A program made the translations under genes and the position numbers. The notes beneath the pieces are model-generated. The model saw nothing but the letters and a program-made list of their open reading frames with translations, searched no databases and was not told the DNA's origin. Of a DNA stretch of 64,000 nucleotides, positions 6,938-14,270 are shown piece by piece (within the stretch, counting starts at the first letter, position 1; every line of letters starts with the position of its first letter). Source of the stretch: CAZKWG01 sp964615375 (GTDB taxonomy: Bacteria; Myxococcota_A; UBA796; CAZKWG01); contig CAZTOW010000039.1 in NCBI GenBank assembly GCA_964615375.1, positions 1-64,000 of the forward strand, in the 5' to 3' direction.

Positions 6938-8515
6938 ATGCGGCCCACACACGCTGTCTGCCTCCTCTGGATCCTGCCTGGATGTCCGGCCGACAAGGCG
7001 CTCGACGATACGGGGGCGTCCTGTGTACCCGAGAGCTGCAACGGCCTCGACGACGACTGCGACGGTGTCCTCCCTTCCGATGAGCTGGACGAGGATCACG
7101 ACGGCCTGCTCATCTGCGACGGCGACTGCGATGACGCCGATCCGCGGGCTCGCGCGGGCCGCGTCGAGATCTGCGACAACGGCCTCGACGACGACTGCGA
7201 GGGTACCACCGACGAGGCCTGTGGTCCGGGGGCCTGCGATCACCTCGTCCCTGACGGGTTCGCGACCATCCAGGAGGCCATCGACGCGGCGACCGACGGA
7301 GAGGTCGTCTGCGTGGCCGCCGGGACCTACTCGGAGAACCTGGACTTCCACGGTCAGGAGATCCAGGTGGTGGGCGTGGACGGCGCGAAGGACACGATCA
7401 TCGACGGCGGCGAGCTCGGCTCGGTGGTCGTCTTCACGTCCGGCGAGGGGCCCAAGACCCTGTTTCAGGGCTTCACCCTGACCAACGGGGAGTCGGATCT
7501 GGGTGGAGGCATCCGCATCTCCGGCGCCTCCCCGACCCTCGTGGAGCTCGTGATCGAGGGGAACTCGAACGCCTGGGACTCCGACGACCCGTATCCGCTT
7601 GGGGGGGGCCTCTACGTGGCGGACGGCGACCCGGTGCTGGTGCGCGTGATCCTGCGGGAGAATCAAGCCTCCACCTCCCTGCACTGCAAGTACGCCTCGG
7701 GCGCTGGAGGTGGGCTCTACCTGGTCAACGCCCGCGCGGTCCTGGACCAGGTGGTGATGGAGGCGAATTACTCCGGGAGCGGTGGCGGGCTCAAAGCCGA
7801 GGACTCCGACGTCGCGCTGTTTCATACTGTGATCCTGGACAACTACGGCGTGATGGCCGGCGGTGGGGTGACCGTGGTCGGTGGGACGCTCGCACTCACC
7901 AACGTCCTCCTCACCAGCAACGGATCGGGGTGCCCCGGCCGGGGAGGCACCGGGGGGGCTCTGTTTGCCTCTGGCGCGGTCCTGTCCCTCACCAACGTGA
8001 CCGTCGCGGACAACCACACCTATTATGAAGGAGGCGGCATCAGGGCGGTCTCGGGAACCTACACCGAGCTGAGAGACGTCGTCCTCACCAACAACGAAGC
8101 CATCTACGGCGTCGGCGGGCTCGAAGTCTCGGCTTCGACCGTGGTGGTCTCGTACACGGACGTCTGGGGAAACATCAACTTCGCGGACGGGACCGCGGCG
8201 ACGAGCGACTACGGGGGAATGGACGATCCCACGGGCACGGACGGCAACGTCTCGGTGGATCCGGAATTCCTGGAGGACAGCTTCCGCCTCGCCGAAGGCT
8301 CGGCCCTCATCGACGCGGGGGACCCCGAGCTGCTCGATCCTGACGGCACGCGCTCGGACATGGGCGCCTGGAGCGGGCCTGAAGCCGACCGTTGGGACCT
8401 CGACGGCGACGGCTACAACTCCTGGTGGATTCCGGGCGCCTACGACGCCACGACCTCGCCCGGACTCGACTGCGACGACCTGGACGCCTCGGTGATCCCA
8501 GGGAGCGGGTGTTAG
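6938..8515 (+). CDS. Beta-helix lipoprotein with calcium-loop repeats
   Basis: A 525-residue protein. The N-terminus AVCLLWILPGC is a lipobox-type signal. Residues about 28-100 hold two CNGLDDDCDG-type blocks (MopE-like putative metal-binding repeats). From about residue 105 comes a right-handed parallel beta-helix: FATIQEAIDAATDGEVVCVA and GTYSENLDF open it, then repeated GGG-I/L turns (LGGGIRISGA, AGGGLYLVNA, EGGGIRAVSG) typical of polymorphic outer-membrane or pectate-lyase-like repeats. The end has a further DLDGDGYNSW loop and DCDDLDASVIPGSGC. Likely anchored to the outer membrane; no catalytic residues identified. The 283 bases upstream contain no gene. Confidence 0.8.
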   Translation: MRPTHAVCLLWILPGCPADKALDDTGASCVPESCNGLDDDCDGVLPSDELDEDHDGLLICDGDCDDADPRARAGRVEICDNGLDDDCEGTTDEACGPGACDHLVPDGFATIQEAIDAATDGEVVCVAAGTYSENLDFHGQEIQVVGVDGAKDTIIDGGELGSVVVFTSGEGPKTLFQGFTLTNGESDLGGGIRISGASPTLVELVIEGNSNAWDSDDPYPLGGGLYVADGDPVLVRVILRENQASTSLHCKYASGAGGGLYLVNARAVLDQVVMEANYSGSGGGLKAEDSDVALFHTVILDNYGVMAGGGVTVVGGTLALTNVLLTSNGSGCPGRGGTGGALFASGAVLSLTNVTVADNHTYYEGGGIRAVSGTYTELRDVVLTNNEAIYGVGGLEVSASTVVVSYTDVWGNINFADGTAATSDYGGMDDPTGTDGNVSVDPEFLEDSFRLAEGSALIDAGDPELLDPDGTRSDMGAWSGPEADRWDLDGDGYNSWWIPGAYDATTSPGLDCDDLDASVIPGSGC

Positions 8516-8596
8516 TCTCTGGCCGCGTCGGCCTCCTCTGATGACGAGAGGGTCAGGACGAGAACACAAGGGCCTACAGGAACCCAATAGGGTTGT

Positions 8597-8626
8597 CCCG
8601 TCGACGAGCCTCCGGGGCTCGACGGG
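8597..8626. other. GC-rich hairpin before YhhN-like gene
   Basis: CCCGT pairs with ACGGG and CGAGCC with GGCTCG (11 pairs, 3-base bulge, 5-base loop). It lies about 80 bases after the 8515 stop and has no U-tract. It may terminate transcription of the upstream gene or mark a junction, because the following reading frame appears N-terminally short. Confidence 0.4.
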
Positions 8627-8635
8627 CTGGCGCTG

Positions 8636-9211
8636 GTGGCCAAGCCCTGGCCGGTGTTCGTGATGGGGTGGTGGGTCTGGCGCTCGCGCGGGGACCGGTT
8701 GGGCCGCCTGATGGCGGCAGGTCTGCTGGTGAGCGGAGTCGGGGACGTTCTGCTGGACCTGCCGGGCGGCTTCATCGCAGGCGTCGGCACCTTCGCGCTG
8801 GCTCACCTGCTCTACATCGCGGCCTTCCTGACCGAGCCCGCCGGGCGCGAGCCGGCTCTGGCGCGACAGCTGCCCTTCGTGGCCTGGGTGGGCGGGCTGC
8901 TGGCCTGGGCGGTGCCGCGGGTCGGCGAGCTGGGCGTGCCGTTCGCGGTCTACGGCCTGATCATCTGCGCGATGATGGGGAGGGCCGCGGCGCGGGAGAG
9001 CCGGCCCGTCCGAGGTGACCAGCGCCTGGTGCTGATGGGCGCCGTGCTGTTCGGGCTGAGCGACTCTGCAATTGCGATCGACCGGGCGGGCCTCGTGCTG
9101 CCAGGTCGGGAGTACTGGGGGATCCTCATGTACTGGGCGGGGCAGGGGCTGATGGCGTTGGGAGCGGTGAGGGGAGTGAGCGCCTGGGCCGAGGACGCTG
9201 GAGCTGCGTGA
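8636..9211 (+). CDS. YhhN/TMEM86-family membrane protein (lysoplasmalogenase-like), possibly 5'-truncated
   Basis: A 191-residue, highly hydrophobic protein with six to seven membrane segments. The opening AKPWPVFVMGWW matches the K-P-L/W-P element of the YhhN family, then GDVLLDLPGGFIAGVGTFAL, AHLLYIAAF and LFGLSDSAIAI match its conserved Asp-containing helices. Family members hydrolyse the vinyl-ether bond of lysoplasmalogens. The KP motif usually follows an N-terminal helix of about 30 residues; here only a GTG at 8636 is available and the frame is closed by TAG at 8588-8590, so the N-terminal helix seems missing. Either the gene is a 5'-truncated relic or it uses a short form. Confidence 0.65.
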   Translation: MAKPWPVFVMGWWVWRSRGDRLGRLMAAGLLVSGVGDVLLDLPGGFIAGVGTFALAHLLYIAAFLTEPAGREPALARQLPFVAWVGGLLAWAVPRVGELGVPFAVYGLIICAMMGRAAARESRPVRGDQRLVLMGAVLFGLSDSAIAIDRAGLVLPGREYWGILMYWAGQGLMALGAVRGVSAWAEDAGAA

Positions 9212-9256
9212 CGCCATCGGGCCCAGGTCGTGCCGCGCTCGGGTGCCGGCCCCCGC

Positions 9257-9718
9257 TCAGAACTCCGGCTCTTCCTCAGAGTTGTAGAACTCGTTGATGC
9301 AGTCTTCATATTGAGCGCTCGCGGCGTCATAGGCAGCGTAGTAGGTCTCCAGCGCGCTCTGGACGGCCAGGTCGTAGTACTCCATGTTGAAGTTGCCGTT
9401 GGCGTCGGTCGCGTTGTTCCGCGCGTTCGCCAGGTACTCTTCGCGAGCGCGTTCTGCGTTCTGGACCTCGGCCTGGAAGCTCTCGAAGCACTCTGCGGGG
9501 TTCATGATCGTCTGCCAGTACTCGCCGCCACTCCCGCCTGTGTCACCGCTCCCGTCTCCAAATCCGCCGTCGAGGAGCCCAGGGTCCTGGCAGAGCTCGA
9601 GGTCATACCGGCATGCCAGGTTGGGATTGAAGGTCGTCCCTGCCGCTTGAACGGACAGAGAGAGCGTGGCGAACGCGAACAGGGCGAGGAGCGGACGGAC
9701 GACGGTCGGAAGCGGCAT
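9257..9718 (-). CDS. Secreted protein of unknown function
   Basis: A 153-residue protein with a clear Sec signal (LLALFAFATLSLSVQA, cleavage before AG). The mature part has a Gly-rich stretch (GGFGDGSGDTGGSGGEYW) and an alanine/tyrosine-rich helical region (ALETYYAAYDAASAQYEDCI) with four cysteines, which could form two disulfides. No family recognised. An 18-base perfect palindrome sits just upstream of the start. Confidence 0.65.
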   Translation of the reverse strand: MPLPTVVRPLLALFAFATLSLSVQAAGTTFNPNLACRYDLELCQDPGLLDGGFGDGSGDTGGSGGEYWQTIMNPAECFESFQAEVQNAERAREEYLANARNNATDANGNFNMEYYDLAVQSALETYYAAYDAASAQYEDCINEFYNSEEEPEF

Positions 9719-9735
9719 GGATACCCTCGAGGTGG

Positions 9736-9753
9736 CGTGCCGAGCTCGGCACG
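9736..9753. promoter_or_regulatory. Perfect 18-bp palindrome upstream of secreted-protein gene
   Basis: CGTGCCGAG followed directly by CTCGGCACG is a perfect inverted repeat without spacer, 18-35 bases before the 9718 start codon. A weak TATGTA -10-like hexamer lies about 20 bases further upstream on the minus strand. It could be an operator for a dimeric repressor or a 5'-UTR hairpin. Confidence 0.4.
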
Positions 9754-9816
9754 GGTTGGTCGTGAGTACATACGGCCCGGCGGCGTGAACGGATCAGCGC
9801 CCGGTCACGCCGACCT

Positions 9817-12045
9817 TCACAAGCCCAGGATCCAGTGCTCCACCGCGGCCGTCAGCTCGGTGTCCTCTCGCCATGTCGCCAGCGGCGGCATGTCCGTCTC
9901 CTCCAGGATCTCCAACAGCACGCTCTCGTCGGGCTCGCCGGGGACCACGAGGTACTCGGTGGGCGGGCCATAGGGGGTGAGGTCGTGGTAGTAGTTGACC
10001 CGGCCGCCGACGAGGCCGGTGCTCTCGGCGTCGTAGCGCAGGTCGATGGTGGTCTCGGAGATGGTGGGGACCAGGCCGCCCTCGTGGTGGCAGTAGGCGC
10101 AGTTGCCGTGGAGCGCGCCGCGCAGGGCCACCGCCTCGGGATCGGTCTCGCCGACGACCTCGGGGACCTCTCCGGGATCGCCGCTGAGCTGGCCGGCCAG
10201 CAGGGCGAGCCCCTCCTCGCCGAGCTGGAAGGGCTCGAGGCCGATGGGCCACTCCTCGCCGGGGCTGGCCTCGTGGCAGAATGCGCAGCTCTCCTCGGAG
10301 GGCACGGTGTAGCCGCCCCCGGCCAGCACGAGGCTCTGGCGCGTGCCGTCGGTGAGGAGGGCGTCCCCGCCCTCCCAGAGGTAGACGCCGCCCACCCAGC
10401 CCTGCGCCGTCTTCTCGATGAGCCGGGTCTCGACGGGCTCGCCGTCTACGGTAAACGTCTTGAAGATCCGCGTGCCCACGGGGTAGACCCAGGCGTCGGG
10501 GTCGCTCACGTCGATGGTCTCGCCCTCGGGGAGCTGCAGCAGGCGGGCCTTGTCCGCGCCGTTCGACCACAGCGGGTAGCGCACGTCGAATTCCGCACCG
10601 CCCTCGAAGAAGGTGGTCTCGGAGAGGGCGTCCCCGGTCTGGCCCACGCGGGGGCGGTCGCCGCGCAAGATGAGGCGCTGCAGGGTGCCGCCGAGCTCCA
10701 AGGCCCAGACGGTGCCGTCGGGGGTCTCCGCCATGCTCATGATGTGGCGGCGGTGGGCGATGGGCAGGTCGTCGCCCACGGCGCCGTCGTCGGAGATGGA
10801 GAAGCCGCGGATCCAGCCGTCGTAGAGGTCGCCGTACAGCACGACGTCGGCCAGGCGCCCGGAATAACCCACGCTGGAGACGCGCACGCCCAGCATGGGC
10901 ACCTTGACGAAGCGCAATTCTCCGCCTCCGTCGGGGTCGTCCAGCACGAAGGCGGGATCGTCGTGATCCCAGTAGCGGATGGGGTCGTCGTAGACGCCCG
11001 CAGGGTCGGGGCCCTCCGCCTCCCCGGCGCCGAAGTTCATCCCGGCGCCCAGGTAGAGGTCGATCTCCTCGATGTTGTCGTGGCCCGGGTCGCCCAGGCA
11101 CAGCGCGGGCCCGCAGTCGATCAGGCGCCAGGGGTTGCGCAGGCCGCTGGCCACCTGCGCCTCGTGGGCGAAGGTGGGCGCGAGCGCGGGGCTGAGCGCG
11201 TCGCCGTCCACGAGCCAGGCAAAGACGCCCTGCCCGTCGTCCGTGTCGTCCTGCGGATCCAGGCTGCCCACCGGCCCGACCGCGAGGTAGAGCGCGGGCT
11301 CCTCGGTCTCGCCCTGCCAGAAGAGCAGGTCTCCCGAGGAGTGTCCGCCGTCGGTGGAGCAGCCGAAGCTGAGCAGGTCCAGCGGCTCCGTGGCGCTCAT
11401 GGCCTCCAGGTCCAGGGTGACGCGGCCCAGGCGGCAGCTCTGGCTGGTCCAGAAGTAGAGGTGGTCGTGCTCGCCGTCGCCGAAGCGCGGGTCGAGGGCG
11501 ACGCTGAGCAGCTCGTCCTCGGGCTCGGCCAGGCTGAGGCGCCCGAGCTCCTCACCCGCCTCGGGGTCGAGGTGGACGAGCTCTCCGGCGAGGGTGGCGG
11601 CCAGCAGGGTGCCGTCGGCGAGCGCGAGGAGGTCCGCGCCGTAGTCCACGCGCATCACGGCGCGGAAGGCGTACTGCGCGGGGACGGGGCCGCTAGCGGT
11701 CCAAGTGGCGAGGCCGGGCTCGCCCGGGCCGCCGGGGTCGGAGGCGGTGACGGCGCAGGTCCAGGTGGCGCCGCGCGCCGCGTCCTCGGGGCTCACGCTG
11801 GCGCCCGTGGCGGTGAAGCCGCTGTCCGTCTCCCAGGCGTAGCTCAGGCTGACCGGGTCGCCGTCGGGGTCGGCCACCGGGTCGGCCGAGCAGGTGAGGC
11901 CCCCGTCGGAGCCCTCGGTGATCGTGGGCGACGGCGCGGGCGGGCGGGCGTTGGTCGGGGCGGGGGCGGTGTCCGTGTCGTGGGAGTCCGCGCCCCCGGT
12001 GGCGCCCTTGTCGTCCGCGCACGCCAGCAGGAAGAGGAGGAGCAT
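9817..12045 (-). CDS. PQQ-sugar-dehydrogenase-like propeller and diheme cytochrome lipoprotein
   Basis: A 742-residue lipoprotein (MLLLFLLAC; AGGAT ribosome site before the start). Residues about 30-125 look like an Ig/PKD-type domain. About 130-440 form a six-bladed propeller like soluble glucose/aldose dehydrogenases (SGLRNPWRLI, LCLGDPGHDNIEEIDLY). From about 480, WSNGADKARLLQLPEGE and VYPVGTRIFKTF match the SO_2930-type diheme region, with heme sites CAFCH and CAYCHH. It ends with an LLEILEETDMPPLATW segment as in cytochrome-containing periplasmic proteins. Probably a periplasmic oxidase or dehydrogenase passing electrons to c-type cytochromes; substrate unknown. A small cytochrome c lipoprotein is encoded nearby at 13870. 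Confidence 0.8.
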   Translation of the reverse strand: MLLLFLLACADDKGATGGADSHDTDTAPAPTNARPPAPSPTITEGSDGGLTCSADPVADPDGDPVSLSYAWETDSGFTATGASVSPEDAARGATWTCAVTASDPGGPGEPGLATWTASGPVPAQYAFRAVMRVDYGADLLALADGTLLAATLAGELVHLDPEAGEELGRLSLAEPEDELLSVALDPRFGDGEHDHLYFWTSQSCRLGRVTLDLEAMSATEPLDLLSFGCSTDGGHSSGDLLFWQGETEEPALYLAVGPVGSLDPQDDTDDGQGVFAWLVDGDALSPALAPTFAHEAQVASGLRNPWRLIDCGPALCLGDPGHDNIEEIDLYLGAGMNFGAGEAEGPDPAGVYDDPIRYWDHDDPAFVLDDPDGGGELRFVKVPMLGVRVSSVGYSGRLADVVLYGDLYDGWIRGFSISDDGAVGDDLPIAHRRHIMSMAETPDGTVWALELGGTLQRLILRGDRPRVGQTGDALSETTFFEGGAEFDVRYPLWSNGADKARLLQLPEGETIDVSDPDAWVYPVGTRIFKTFTVDGEPVETRLIEKTAQGWVGGVYLWEGGDALLTDGTRQSLVLAGGGYTVPSEESCAFCHEASPGEEWPIGLEPFQLGEEGLALLAGQLSGDPGEVPEVVGETDPEAVALRGALHGNCAYCHHEGGLVPTISETTIDLRYDAESTGLVGGRVNYYHDLTPYGPPTEYLVVPGEPDESVLLEILEETDMPPLATWREDTELTAAVEHWILGL

Positions 12046-12096
12046 GGTCGGATCCTAGCTCGGGCGGGCACCAAAGGCCCGATGATTTGAGGTAGG

Positions 12097-13797
12097 ATGA
12101 TCCCGTTCAGGGAGGAACGTCTGTCCAGGCCATCGCACGCAGGAGCGCTGATCACCACGGAGTCGCGCTACACGCTGGGGAGGCGGTTGAGCAGCGGCGG
12201 CGCGGGGGAGGTCTACCTCGGGACCCGCGAGGTGGCCCTGGATGAGCAGCGCTTCCCCTGGCGCGTGGCGATGGAGGTGGTCTCCTCGCAGGGTCAGCCG
12301 CAGAAGACGGCCTTGCAGGCCACGGCGCTGGCCTCGCTGCGCTGCCCGCAGATCGTCCCGCTGCTGGACGTGCTGCGCTGGGAGGGCAACACCTGGCTGG
12401 TCTCCGAGTATGTAGAGGGAGTGGACCTCGGGCGCTTCCTGGGCGAGCGGCGTCGCAAGAAGGATCGCCCCGACGACACGGTCACGATACAAGTGGGGCT
12501 GGAGGTGGCGCGCGCGCTGCGCTGGGCCCACCGCGCCGACCTCGGGCGGCCCGCCATCCTGCACGCCGACGTCTGCCCGGCCAACGTGCTGATCGGCCTC
12601 GACGGGAGCGTGCGCCTCGCCGGGCTGGGCATGGGCGTCGTGCTGGAGCGCCACGGGCAGGAGGCGCGCTGGACCCGGGGCACGCCGGGTTACATCGCGC
12701 CGGAGGTGGTGGCCCACTCGGAGATCTCGGGCGGTCGCAGCGACGTCTACGCGCTGGGCGTGGTGATGTGGGAGATGTCCAGCGGGCTCAACCCCACGGT
12801 GCTGGGGCCGCTGGCCCAGGACAACGAGTCCATGGAGCGCTGGGGGGCCATTCGCGGCGGCAAGGGGCGCCTGGACCAGCTCATCCTGAGGATGATCGCG
12901 CCCTCTCCGCGGCTCCGGCCCACCGCGGCGGAGGTCGTGGAGGAGCTCAAGCGCATCGGCGCCGAGCTGACGGCGAAGGGCGGGCTGGACGCGAGCGGGG
13001 CCACGGTGCAGCTGGCCACGGCCGTGCGGGCCCAGCGTGAGCGCGAGGACGAGCTGGAGACGCTGCCCACCCAGGAGATGCCGCGCCTTCAGGTGGCCTC
13101 CACCAGCACGACGGTCCCCCCGCCGCCGGAGCCGGAGCCGGAGCCCGCTCCCTCGGAGCCGGCCCCGCCCCGCGCCCGCTTCGCCTGGGCGCCGCTCGGC
13201 TTGCTCGCGTTGATCGCGGTGGGCCTGCTGGTCGCGCTGGTCTCGGCGCGGACGCAGCTGACCACGGCGCGCCTCCGGGCGGAGGACGCCCGGACCGAGA
13301 TGGAGCAGGCGCGCGCCGAGCTCGGGAGCCTGCGGGCGGAGGCGGCGCGGGCGCGCACCGAGGCCGAGCGGGCGCGGAGCGAGGCAGCCCAGGCGGAGGC
13401 GGCGGCGAAGGCGGCCCTGGTGGCGCAGTCGAGCGCGGAGCCCGTGCCCGCGGAGGCGGTGACCCAGGCGCCCTCCTCCCCGAGCCCCGCGCCCACGGCC
13501 AGCTCCAGCGCCGCGAGCGCCGCGCGCTCCACCCCGAGGTCGAGCGAGCCCGCCCCCAGCGCCACCCCTGGCGGACCCCAGTTCGGCACCGTCGTGCTCA
13601 GCACCTCCGGGGTGGAGGCCAGCGTCGCGGGCGTGAACCTCGCGGCCGGGCCGAACACGGTGCCCGTCGGCCGATATCCGTTGGTGGTGCGCTTCCCGGG
13701 TCTGGACGAGCCCCGGGAGTTCCACAAGATCGAGGTCCGACCAGGGAAGACGGTGACGGTGAAGTGCGTGGTGGAGAGCTTCACCTGCACGTTCTGA
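12097..13797 (+). CDS. Ser/Thr protein kinase-like protein, probable pseudokinase, with PEGA-like tail
   Basis: A 566-residue protein with a kinase fold at about 25-290: a Gly-rich loop (LSSGGAGEVY), GTPGYIAPEV and SDVYALGVVMWEM are intact. The VAIK lysine is Glu60 (VAME). The catalytic loop reads HADVCPAN (Arg to Ala, Lys to Cys, Asp158 and Asn163 kept). DFG reads GLG (Asp to Gly176). Loss of the ATP lysine and Mg-binding Asp argues against normal catalysis. Next come a Pro/Glu linker, one membrane helix (LGLLALIAVGLLVALV, about 368-385), a coiled coil rich in Ala/Arg/Glu, and a PEGA-like beta domain at the C-terminus. Likely a membrane-anchored scaffold or sensor. Confidence 0.8.
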   Translation: MIPFREERLSRPSHAGALITTESRYTLGRRLSSGGAGEVYLGTREVALDEQRFPWRVAMEVVSSQGQPQKTALQATALASLRCPQIVPLLDVLRWEGNTWLVSEYVEGVDLGRFLGERRRKKDRPDDTVTIQVGLEVARALRWAHRADLGRPAILHADVCPANVLIGLDGSVRLAGLGMGVVLERHGQEARWTRGTPGYIAPEVVAHSEISGGRSDVYALGVVMWEMSSGLNPTVLGPLAQDNESMERWGAIRGGKGRLDQLILRMIAPSPRLRPTAAEVVEELKRIGAELTAKGGLDASGATVQLATAVRAQREREDELETLPTQEMPRLQVASTSTTVPPPPEPEPEPAPSEPAPPRARFAWAPLGLLALIAVGLLVALVSARTQLTTARLRAEDARTEMEQARAELGSLRAEAARARTEAERARSEAAQAEAAAKAALVAQSSAEPVPAEAVTQAPSSPSPAPTASSSAASAARSTPRSSEPAPSATPGGPQFGTVVLSTSGVEASVAGVNLAAGPNTVPVGRYPLVVRFPGLDEPREFHKIEVRPGKTVTVKCVVESFTCTF

Positions 13798-13811
13798 GCG
13801 CAGATTGAGCG

Positions 13812-13841
13812 TTGACGCCCCCGCTCCTGTTCAGATACACC
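13812..13841 (+). promoter_or_regulatory. Promoter for cytochrome c lipoprotein
   Basis: TTGACG (13812-13817), an 18-base spacer and TACACC (13836-13841), followed by AGGAG and the ATG at 13870. Confidence 0.45.
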
Positions 13842-13869
13842 GCGGGGTCCCCCCAAGCCAGGAGCCCTA

Positions 13870-14250
13870 ATGTTCGCGCGCACGCTCGCCCTCGCCCTCC
13901 TCCTCACCGCCTGCTCCGACAAGGAGACACACACCGGCGAGACCGCCGACACCGGCTCCGAGCACACCGGTCATCAGGAGACGGGCGACACCAGCGCCGA
14001 GACCGGCGACAGCAGCGTGGCGGAGGACGGCGCCAGCCTCTACGCCACCTATTGCGAGAGCTGCCACGGCCCCGACGGGCGCGGCACCTCCTCCGGCCCC
14101 GACATCACCCGCGAGCTGCACCACACCGACGCCGACATCATCGCCGTCATCCTCAACGGCCGCGACGAGATGCCCGCCATCCTGGTGACCGAGGAGCAGG
14201 CGCAGCTCATCGTGGACTACATGCGCGCCACCTTCGCGTCAGGGATGTAG
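13870..14250 (+). CDS. Small c-type cytochrome lipoprotein
   Basis: A 126-residue protein with AGGAG 6 bases before its ATG. The signal LALALLLTAC is a lipobox; a Thr/Glu/Asp-rich linker (about residues 18-50) follows. The cytochrome domain has a single heme site, CESCHGPDGRG, with the distal Met in RDEMPAILV and the closing helix EEQAQLIVDYMRATF. It is a class I cytochrome c fold attached to a membrane, likely an electron carrier. The closest redox gene is the diheme dehydrogenase-like lipoprotein at 9817-12045, transcribed divergently with the pseudokinase in between; functional pairing is inference. Confidence 0.85.
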   Translation: MFARTLALALLLTACSDKETHTGETADTGSEHTGHQETGDTSAETGDSSVAEDGASLYATYCESCHGPDGRGTSSGPDITRELHHTDADIIAVILNGRDEMPAILVTEEQAQLIVDYMRATFASGM

Positions 14251-14270
14251 TCGCGCCTGCCCGTCCGCGC

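Noticed and set aside
6737..9217. A minus-strand open frame of over 800 codons across the beta-helix lipoprotein and YhhN genes
   Set aside because: It is antisense to two genes with clear domain motifs, is rich in Arg/Pro/His without family motifs, and is a usual effect of high GC content.
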